From Verrucomicrobiota bacterium (GTDB taxonomy: Bacteria; Verrucomicrobiota; Verrucomicrobiia; Opitutales; Opitutaceae), in assembly GCA_023430825.1 (NCBI GenBank), contig JAEYYL010000046.1:1-12039 (forward strand): a stretch of 12,039 nucleotides of DNA. The letters are read 5' to 3'. Below are positions 6,428 to 12,039 of this stretch, piece after piece. Made by a program: the position numbers and the translations under genes. Numbering within the stretch: position 1 is the first letter of the stretch; each line of letters opens with the position of its first letter. The notes beneath the pieces were generated by a model. It did no database searches and was not told where the DNA came from. It saw only the letters and a program-made list of their open reading frames with translations.

Positions 6428-7561
6428 TCAATACGTGGCCGAGAGCATGAAGGATACGGTGTGGCGCTCGAAATCGGCGTTTTGGGTATTGGAGAGATTG
6501 AGCATATAGACATAGGACAGGCTCATGTTGATGTGCGTGGTGAGCGCACGGCCCAAACTGGCGTTGAACTGGAGCATTTCGTCGGCCCGACCGGCACCGG
6601 AGCGACCGAGAAAGCGGCTGACGGTGTAGATCACGCCGGTGTTGAGGACGTATTTGCTCGTGATGGAGGAGGTGGCGTGAAAGCCGCCGCTGGTGCGCAA
6701 GACGGAGACGTCGGTCGAAGTGGTGGAGATGTCGGAATTGAGGTCGGCGTTGAACGACAGACGGCGCGAGAAGAGCCATTTCAGCGAGGTGCCGGAGGAG
6801 AAGCCGTGGAAGGTCTCGTCGATGCCGGTGGCAGTTTCGTTGGCGCGGCGGACGAGGCCCAGGTTGATCGAACCGCTGAGCTTGGGGAGGATGCCGCCGG
6901 AGGCGCCGAACGTGAGGCGGTGGTCGAAAGCGTGGGTGTTCTTCGAGGTCTCGTTGTAGCCGAAGGCGTAGGCGGCGTTGAGGTCGAGCTTGGAGGAGAA
7001 CGCGTAGTTGATTGCGATCGAATCCGAGAAGGACGTGAGGTCGCTGAACGTGGTGCTGTTGGTATAGAGCCGGGTGGCGAAGGTGAAGCCGTTGGTGAAG
7101 AAGTAGCGGTCGTTGACGGGGTAACGCAGATCGAGGCCGAGGTTGTGGTTCCAGGCCTCGGTGCGTTCGCCGGCATCGGGGTCGGGCTGGCTTTCGCGGC
7201 GCGTCTGCAGGCGGAGGGCGCCCGTGGTGCGACCGTAGCGCTTGCGGAAGGTCACGGAGAGGGTCGGATCGGTGAAATCCTGATCGCGCACGGATTCGAA
7301 GCGACCGGTGGACGTGCCGATGTTGGCGGTCACGCCGATCAGTCCGGCGTTGCGGCTGTAGTCGGCGGAGAACGAAAAATTCTGGGTGACCGAATCGCGG
7401 GCGGTCGAGCGGGTGAAGACGTTCGAATCGAAACCGACGGTGTAGGACGTGCTCACGAAGATCATGTCCTTACCTTGATTGAAGTTGAAGAGCGCGTGGA
7501 GTTGCGGACCTGCGGCGAGACAAGCGAAAAGGCAGATACTGGTTCTCCAGCGGCGGATCAT
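6428..7561 (-). CDS. Outer-membrane beta-barrel protein (BBP2-like), probable polysaccharide porin
   Basis: The 377 residues start with a signal peptide (about 1-23, ending QLHA). The rest is alternating polar/hydrophobic strands with aromatic girdles and short turns, as in outer-membrane barrels, ending in an aromatic residue (SFMLSATY), the typical BAM recognition end. GFDSNVFTRS near the mature N-terminus (43-52) is the opening motif seen in putative beta-barrel porin 2 type proteins that accompany exopolysaccharide loci. The length suits roughly 16-18 strands, which I estimate rather than count. No catalytic motif is seen. It lies 30 bp after the FecR-domain gene and 8 bp before the OPX gene, so the three are almost certainly co-transcribed. 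The likely role is the outer-membrane exit pore for the polymer carried by the OPX protein. The family is called from pattern and context. Confidence 0.85.
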   Translation of the reverse strand: MIRRWRTSICLFACLAAGPQLHALFNFNQGKDMIFVSTSYTVGFDSNVFTRSTARDSVTQNFSFSADYSRNAGLIGVTANIGTSTGRFESVRDQDFTDPTLSVTFRKRYGRTTGALRLQTRRESQPDPDAGERTEAWNHNLGLDLRYPVNDRYFFTNGFTFATRLYTNSTTFSDLTSFSDSIAINYAFSSKLDLNAAYAFGYNETSKNTHAFDHRLTFGASGGILPKLSGSINLGLVRRANETATGIDETFHGFSSGTSLKWLFSRRLSFNADLNSDISTTSTDVSVLRTSGGFHATSSITSKYVLNTGVIYTVSRFLGRSGAGRADEMLQFNASLGRALTTHINMSLSYVYMLNLSNTQNADFERHTVSFMLSATY

Positions 7562-7591
7562 CGAGTCGGGAAGCGTTCTGGGAGAGGATCA

Positions 7592-10312
7592 TTATCCGTT
7601 GGCCGGACTCGTGACGAGATTGCTGTCGAGGATCGGAGGAACGACGGGCGTGGGCGTGACGGTGGGCGTGCCGCCCGTTCCGCCGCCGCCGGTGGTGGTG
7701 TCGGGGCTGAACTGCACGCTGTTTTGGCCGACGATCGCGGCGTCGAGATCGGACATGAGGTCGGTGACGCCGGCGGGATCGAATTCGTTGATGACCACGG
7801 TGGTGGAGGCGGCGACGCCGCCGGCGGGGAGGGTGGAGATGGGCACTTCGGCGGTGCTGGTGATGCCACCGGCGAGGGGTTGGTTGGCGGGCGCGGCGGC
7901 GGCGACGATGCCCGCGGAGTTGGTGGCGGCGGCGGCCACGGCGGCGACCGCGGTGCTGCTCTGTTGGTTGGCGATGGCGGCGGACTGATTGATGAGGCCG
8001 ACTTGCTGGCCGATGAGGGCGGCGGCTTGGGTGGATTGGGCGGCGCTGGCCTGGACGGAAACGAGAGGTTGGTTGGCGACCAGGGCGACGGCTTGGGTCA
8101 CGGCGGCGGCCTGGGCCGGCACGACGCCGCCGACGGCGGCAGAGATCAAGCCGGCGGCCTGGGTGAGGGCGGCAGGGGAGGAGTTGGGCTGGATTTCGAC
8201 GACGAGCTGCATGACCGCGCTGGCGACGTTTTGTGCCTGGGGCGGGACGACGTTGGTGACGGCGGTCGCGAGGGTGGCGGCCGCCTGGGCGACGGCCTGG
8301 GGCGAGGCATCGGCGAACGTCGGCGTTTGCGCGATGGTGCGCATCATGGCGGAAGCGACGGGCACGGCCTGGGTGGGAGCGACGGCGGTGACGGCCGAGG
8401 CGATGACGGAGGCGGTCTGAGCGCTCGAAAGCGGGGTGGTCAATGGTGCGGCCTGGGAGAGGGCGAGCATCACGGCGGCGGCGACGGGGGCGGCTTCGCC
8501 GGGGACGGAGGAGGTGACGGCGGCGGCGACGGCGGCGGCGGTTTGCACCGAGGTGGTGGTGACCGTGCCGTCGGCGGCGGTTTGGACGAAAGTCTGGGTG
8601 ACGGCCGACGCGATCTGGGCGGCTTGCGCGGGGGCGCCCTTGGCGGCGGCGGCGGCGACGGTGGTGACGAGCGTGGGAGCGGCGATGGCGGCGGCGGTGG
8701 CGATCTGGGCGGCTTGGGTGGGAGCGGCGGCGGCGATGGCTTCGGTGACGGAGGCGGTGGAGCTGGCGCGGGTGGAGGACGTGGCGGCGGAGGGCGAGTT
8801 GACCGCGTTAACCGCCTGGGTGGTGATTGCGGCGACCTGCGAGGGGAGCGCTGCTGCTGCGGCGGCGGCGACCTTGGTGAGAAGATCCGTCGCCGAACCG
8901 GCGGGGAAGGTGCCGATGTTGTTTTGAACGACGTTGGCGACGACGTTCAACGCGGTTTGAACCGTGGCGGCGAACGCAGGGTAGGTGGCGACGGCGTTGG
9001 CGAGCGAGATGGGCGGGAGCGGATCGCCGCCGGCCGGGGTGATGGTGACGTTGCCGGCGTCGATCGTGTAGGAATCGCCGGTGGCGGAGGTGAAGGTGAC
9101 GGTGTCGGCGGTGGCGGCGACGCTGAAGCCGTCGTCCTCGACGGTGACGGCGAAGGACGTGCCCTGGGCCATCGCGATGCCCTTGGGCGTGCGGATGCCG
9201 TAGTGATTGGTGAGCCGCCGGGCGGGATCGATCATCGAGACGACCGTGCCGGCCTTGACGTTGAGCAAGGCGCTCTGGCGGGTGATCGCGCCGTTGGCGG
9301 TGGTGACGGAGAGCTGTTCGATTTCGACGGTGGATTTCGGCCGGAGGGTGGCGATGGCGCCGGGGTAGGCTTGCAGGTGGAGTTCCGCGTTTTCGCCGGT
9401 GATGATGGTGGCGCCGCGACCGACGGTGGCGCCCTCGGTCAGCGGGGAGTCGAAAGACTGGTTGGCGAGGCGAACGGTGGCCATGCCGGCGACACGGAGC
9501 ACGAGCGCTTCGACCTCGGTGGTCACGGGCGGAGCGGAGGGATTGGAGGCGTCCGCAGGCCGACTGGCCGGGGCGATCGCGGCCACCGGCGCCCCGTCGA
9601 GAGCCACGGTGGCGACGCCTGGGCCGGCGGCGCCGGCGGAGGCCTCGGTGGATGCTTCGGCGGAGACCTGCGTGGTGAGCGCGGCCTGGTCGCCGGTTTT
9701 GGAAAAGATGATCAACGCCTCGTGGTTGCTCGTGACGCGCTGACCGATGGAGATGAACTGGCCGTCGGGCCCGCGCGGGCTGACATTGGCTTCACCCTCG
9801 ATCACCACGGTGCGCGAATGTTGGTCGGACGTTTCGACGATGACCTTGGTGCCGCGGATGCGGGTCTGCGCCAAGGCGGTCTCATAGATCATCGACGTGC
9901 CGCTCTGGAGACGCGGCGTGCTGATGACCACGCGGCCGGAAGCGAGCTGGACGAGCGTGGACGACGTGGAGGGCTCGATCCGGAGATTGTTGTTGGGCGA
10001 GAAGAACTCCTGGTCGAAGGACGCGATCTCGAAGCGCGTGTTTTCGTCCGTATAGACGGCGGTGCCGTTCGAAAAGACCAGGGTGGCGGTCGCGCCGGCG
10101 GCGGTGTGGACGACGGCGCCCCGGGCCATGAGCGTGTCGCCTTTTTTGAGGTCGAGAATCCGGCCGTCGACGATGCAGGTCGCACTGCCGCTCACGTTGC
10201 TGACATAGAACTTTCCGAGGAGGCTGTTCTGGGTGCGCAGTGCACCGTGGGCGACAAAGGGCATCCAGCACACCAGGAAGACGAGGAGCAGGGAGTTACG
10301 GGATGCCTTCAT
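7592..10312 (-). CDS. Large secreted protein with two FecR domains and Ala-rich ~42-residue repeats
   Basis: The 906-residue protein has a signal peptide (about 1-23, cleavage near VAHG-A). Two FecR domains follow: about 31-200 (SGSATCIVDGRILDLKKGDT, then ASGRVVISTP and TRIRGTKVIVE) and about 267-425 (VLRVAGMATVRL, then KAGTVVSMI and IRTPKGIAMAQGTSFAV). Next come an Ala/Val/Gln-rich region (about 485-800) of degenerate repeats and a Gly/Thr/Pro tail (871-893). Classical FecR proteins are anti-sigma regulators with a cytosolic end and a membrane helix. This one has neither a second membrane helix nor a sigma-factor neighbour, so a structural, surface or periplasmic role fits better. There is no PEP-CTERM or LPxTG-type end. 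It leads the export operon, 77 bp past leuS and 30 bp before the porin gene, which suggests a link to the polymer or its machinery. The exact function is unknown. Confidence 0.8.
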   Translation of the reverse strand: MKASRNSLLLVFLVCWMPFVAHGALRTQNSLLGKFYVSNVSGSATCIVDGRILDLKKGDTLMARGAVVHTAAGATATLVFSNGTAVYTDENTRFEIASFDQEFFSPNNNLRIEPSTSSTLVQLASGRVVISTPRLQSGTSMIYETALAQTRIRGTKVIVETSDQHSRTVVIEGEANVSPRGPDGQFISIGQRVTSNHEALIIFSKTGDQAALTTQVSAEASTEASAGAAGPGVATVALDGAPVAAIAPASRPADASNPSAPPVTTEVEALVLRVAGMATVRLANQSFDSPLTEGATVGRGATIITGENAELHLQAYPGAIATLRPKSTVEIEQLSVTTANGAITRQSALLNVKAGTVVSMIDPARRLTNHYGIRTPKGIAMAQGTSFAVTVEDDGFSVAATADTVTFTSATGDSYTIDAGNVTITPAGGDPLPPISLANAVATYPAFAATVQTALNVVANVVQNNIGTFPAGSATDLLTKVAAAAAAALPSQVAAITTQAVNAVNSPSAATSSTRASSTASVTEAIAAAAPTQAAQIATAAAIAAPTLVTTVAAAAAKGAPAQAAQIASAVTQTFVQTAADGTVTTTSVQTAAAVAAAVTSSVPGEAAPVAAAVMLALSQAAPLTTPLSSAQTASVIASAVTAVAPTQAVPVASAMMRTIAQTPTFADASPQAVAQAAATLATAVTNVVPPQAQNVASAVMQLVVEIQPNSSPAALTQAAGLISAAVGGVVPAQAAAVTQAVALVANQPLVSVQASAAQSTQAAALIGQQVGLINQSAAIANQQSSTAVAAVAAAATNSAGIVAAAAPANQPLAGGITSTAEVPISTLPAGGVAASTTVVINEFDPAGVTDLMSDLDAAIVGQNSVQFSPDTTTGGGGTGGTPTVTPTPVVPPILDSNLVTSPANG
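7988..8860 (-). repeat. Coding region of Ala-rich ~42-residue protein repeats
   Basis: Within the FecR-domain protein, units begin at a Pro-x-Gln/Glu-Ala/Val core. The prolines are residues 490, 531, 561, 604, 646, 690 and 732, so spacings are 41, 30, 43, 42, 44 and 42. A typical unit reads (V)VPxQAxxVASAVM, then a variable Thr/Ser/Pro loop, then QAAxLxxAAV. The 30-residue unit looks like an internal deletion. Each unit would fold as two alpha-helices with a loop. Ala codons are mostly GCC, making the plus strand a run of GGC. Confidence 0.75.
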
Positions 10313-10347
10313 GACGGTTGGGGGTGAAAAGGTCGGGTTGCGGTTTT

Positions 10348-10369
10348 TTCTAGGGTGTAATCCCTAGAA
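10348..10369. promoter_or_regulatory. Perfect 8-bp dyad upstream of the FecR/export operon
   Basis: Arms TTCTAGGG (10348-10355) and CCCTAGAA (10362-10369) surround TGTAAT. The centre lies about 46 bp before the FecR-domain start, in the 77-bp gap after leuS. It is a poor intrinsic terminator for leuS because, on the minus strand, the stem is followed by A residues, not T. A regulator binding site is more likely, in the style of the dyads used by NarL/FixJ-type response regulators. No convincing -35/-10 pair was found, so the promoter itself is not placed. Confidence 0.5.
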
Positions 10370-10389
10370 TTGCCGGGGGCTAAAGCAAC

Positions 10390-12039
10390 CTAATTTTCCA
10401 CCACCAAGTTCAGGATTTTACCTGGGACATAGATCGTGCGTTTGAGGGGTTTTCCGGCGACGAAAGGAGCGACGCGTTCGTGTGCAACCGCCAGCGCGAC
10501 AGCAGCTTCCTGCGTGATTCCGACGGGAACCAGGGCGTCACCGCGGTGTTTGCCGTTTACTTGAAACACGAGCTTGGTCTCCCGCACCTCGAGTTTCGCC
10601 GGGTCGTAGGCGGGCCAGGGCGCGTGCTGGACTGACGGGGACTGGCCCAGGCGCTGCCAGATTTCCTCGGCGAGGTGCGGCGCGAAGGGCGCGAGCACTT
10701 GAACGAAGGCGAGGATCGAGGCGCGGCTGACCTGCGGCGCTTTCTGAAGCGCGTTGGTGAAGATCATCATCTGGGAGATCGCGGTGTTGAACCGCATCCC
10801 GGCGATGTCGTCGCCGACCTTCTTGATCGTTTCGTGGAGCAGGCGCGTGAGTTCGGCCGGTTCGGCGGAGGCGTCGGCGACGATCTTCGGGTTGATCGCG
10901 CCTTCCTCGTTGAAACATTCGCGCCAGACTTTTTGGAGGAAACGGTGGACGCCCTCGATGCCGCGCGGATTCCACGGCTTCATCGCTTCGAGCGGGCCGA
11001 GGAACATGAGATACAGGCGCAGCGTGTCGGCGCCGTGCGAGGCGATGATGGTGTCGGGGCTCACGACATTGCCGCGGCTCTTCGACATCTTTTCGCCGTC
11101 CTCGCCGAGGATGATCCCTTGGTGAAACAGCTTCTTGAACGGTTCGGTCTGCGGGACGACGCCGAGATCGAAGAGCACCTTGTGCCAGAAACGTGAATAC
11201 AGCAGGTGGAGCACGGCGTGCTCGGCGCCGCCGACGTAGAGATCGGGCACGCCCCAGTAGCGCAGCGCCTCGGGCGAGGCGGCGGCGCCGGGATTTTTCG
11301 GATCGAGGAAACGCAGGTAATACCAGCACGAGCCTGCCCATTGCGGCATCGTGTTGGTTTCGCGACGCGCGCGAATCCATGCGTCGCCGGCGGGCTTCGG
11401 CTGCGACGCGGGCACGGATGCGCCGGTTTCGAAGTTGAGCCAGAGTTCGAGCCAGTCGGTGACGTTGGCGAGCGGACTTTCGCCGTTGCCGCTCGGCAGA
11501 TAGGATTGCACTTCGGGCAACTCGAGTGGGAGCGCGGCGGCGGGGAGCGGCAGCGCGAAATGCGTGACGCCCTCGCTCGTGAACGTGACGGGATTCGGCG
11601 GGACGTCGCCCGGACGCGCGGCGGCGGCGCGGCGATAGTCGGCTTCGTTCACCCACGCGATCGGGAACGGTTCGCCCCAGTAACGCTGGCGCGAGAAGAG
11701 CCAGTCGCGGAGCTTGTAGTTGACGGTGGCCTGGCCGACGCCGCGTTCGGTGAGCGAGGCGGTGATGCGCTTCTTGGCTTCGGACCAGCGGAGGCCGTCG
11801 TAGCCCGGCGAGTTGATGAGATGGCCTTCGCCGGTGTAGGGGAGAACGCCTTCCGCGTCGTCGTTGGCGATGACCTGGACGATCGGTAGCTCGTATTGCG
11901 TGGCGAATTCGAAGTCGCGCTCGTCGTGCGCGGGCACGGCCATGATCGCGCCGGTGCCGTAGCCCATGAGCACGTAGTCGGCGATCCAGATGGGCACGCG
12001 TGCGCCGTTGACGGGATTGATCGCGTAGCTGCCGCTGAA
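10390..12039 (-). CDS. leuS: Leucyl-tRNA synthetase, C-terminal part (5' end beyond window)
   Basis: This cytosolic class I synthetase attaches leucine to tRNA-Leu. About 549 residues are visible and the frame stays open to the right edge (FSGSYAINPVNGARVPIWIADYV), so the GTG at 11997 is internal. In order: the end of the CP1 editing domain with GYGTGAIMAVPAHDERDFEFA, whose Asp is the conserved editing residue; the return to the catalytic core with DWLFSRQRYWGEPFPIAW; MPQWAGSCWYYLRFLDP and DLYVGGAEHAVLHLLYSRFWHK; the KMSKS loop in GEDGEKMSKSRGNVVSPD; the helical anticodon-binding domain; and the small C-terminal domain ending VPGKILNLVVEN. All key motifs are intact. The HIGH motif lies outside the window. 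The gene ends in TAG, 77 bp before the FecR-domain gene on the same strand, so read-through into that operon is possible. Confidence 0.97.
   Translation of the reverse strand, partial: FSGSYAINPVNGARVPIWIADYVLMGYGTGAIMAVPAHDERDFEFATQYELPIVQVIANDDAEGVLPYTGEGHLINSPGYDGLRWSEAKKRITASLTERGVGQATVNYKLRDWLFSRQRYWGEPFPIAWVNEADYRRAAAARPGDVPPNPVTFTSEGVTHFALPLPAAALPLELPEVQSYLPSGNGESPLANVTDWLELWLNFETGASVPASQPKPAGDAWIRARRETNTMPQWAGSCWYYLRFLDPKNPGAAASPEALRYWGVPDLYVGGAEHAVLHLLYSRFWHKVLFDLGVVPQTEPFKKLFHQGIILGEDGEKMSKSRGNVVSPDTIIASHGADTLRLYLMFLGPLEAMKPWNPRGIEGVHRFLQKVWRECFNEEGAINPKIVADASAEPAELTRLLHETIKKVGDDIAGMRFNTAISQMMIFTNALQKAPQVSRASILAFVQVLAPFAPHLAEEIWQRLGQSPSVQHAPWPAYDPAKLEVRETKLVFQVNGKHRGDALVPVGITQEAAVALAVAHERVAPFVAGKPLKRTIYVPGKILNLVVEN

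Noticed and set aside
6420..6779. N-terminal extension of 120 codons on the OPX gene
   Set aside because: It overlaps the 3' end of the barrel gene in another frame, and the signal peptide begins at the ATG at 6419.
7592..7700. Possible sorting signal (PEP-CTERM or similar) at the C-terminus of the FecR-repeat protein
   Set aside because: The last residues are a Gly/Thr/Pro linker ending TSPANG, with no hydrophobic helix and no terminal basic cluster.
8440..8900. Long GGC/GCG trinucleotide runs on the plus strand, looking like a simple repeat
   Set aside because: They are the reverse of alanine codons in the protein repeat region. Unit structure is visible at the protein level, so they are not a separate DNA element.
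6461..10327. A 1288-codon open frame on the plus strand, rich in Gly, Asp and Val
   Set aside because: It lies antisense to the FecR-repeat and porin genes, both of which have signal peptides and recognisable domains. The composition is what GCC-rich minus-strand codons give when read in reverse.

Overview
The window is GC-rich DNA that looks like the chromosome of a Gram-negative bacterium. The best guess is a verrucomicrobium of the Opitutaceae type. This rests on the gene mix, the scarcity of Shine-Dalgarno sequences and the style of the intergenic repeats, not on a database match, so the lineage is only moderately sure. Eight protein genes are supported. Seven lie on the minus strand. The eighth, a partial sufT-like gene, enters on the plus strand at the left edge. 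No tRNA, rRNA, CRISPR array, insertion sequence or integrase was seen.

Left part (1-2535): the end of a SufT-type Fe-S assembly gene (+) converges on a tRNA-dihydrouridine synthase gene (-). Between them is a REPIN-like pair of inverted palindromes (483-565). To the right are a bifunctional-nuclease (DUF151) gene and a 296-bp gap. The gap holds an AT-rich dyad with a TATAAT box inside it and an 18-bp perfect palindrome.

Centre (2535-10312), read right to left: a large secreted protein with two FecR domains and a newly recognised ~42-residue Ala-rich repeat; a 377-residue outer-membrane beta-barrel; a short polysaccharide-export (OPX/Wza-type) protein; and a chain-length/tyrosine-kinase fusion (Wzc-type). 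The gaps between these four are 30, 8 and 7 bp, so they very likely form one operon. Together they make an envelope-spanning polysaccharide export line. Inner-membrane length control and ATP-driven Tyr phosphorylation come from the Wzc-type protein. The periplasmic conduit is the OPX protein, and the outer-membrane pore is probably the separate beta-barrel, because this OPX protein is too short to have the Wza pore helix. No glycosyltransferase, flippase or polymerase is present, so the sugar-building genes must be elsewhere. Downstream, behind a 230-bp repeat-rich spacer, lies lpxI (lipid A pathway) with a GTG start.

Right part (10390-12039): the C-terminal ~550 residues of leucyl-tRNA synthetase, cut by the window edge. 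A perfect 8-bp dyad (10348-10369) in the 77-bp gap before the FecR gene is the best candidate for the export operon's control site.

The plus strand is G-rich almost throughout. Minus-strand genes mostly use C-ending codons and the plus-strand gene uses G-ending ones, which points to a strong replication-linked skew. This also explains the very long open frames antisense to real genes, which I leave out.
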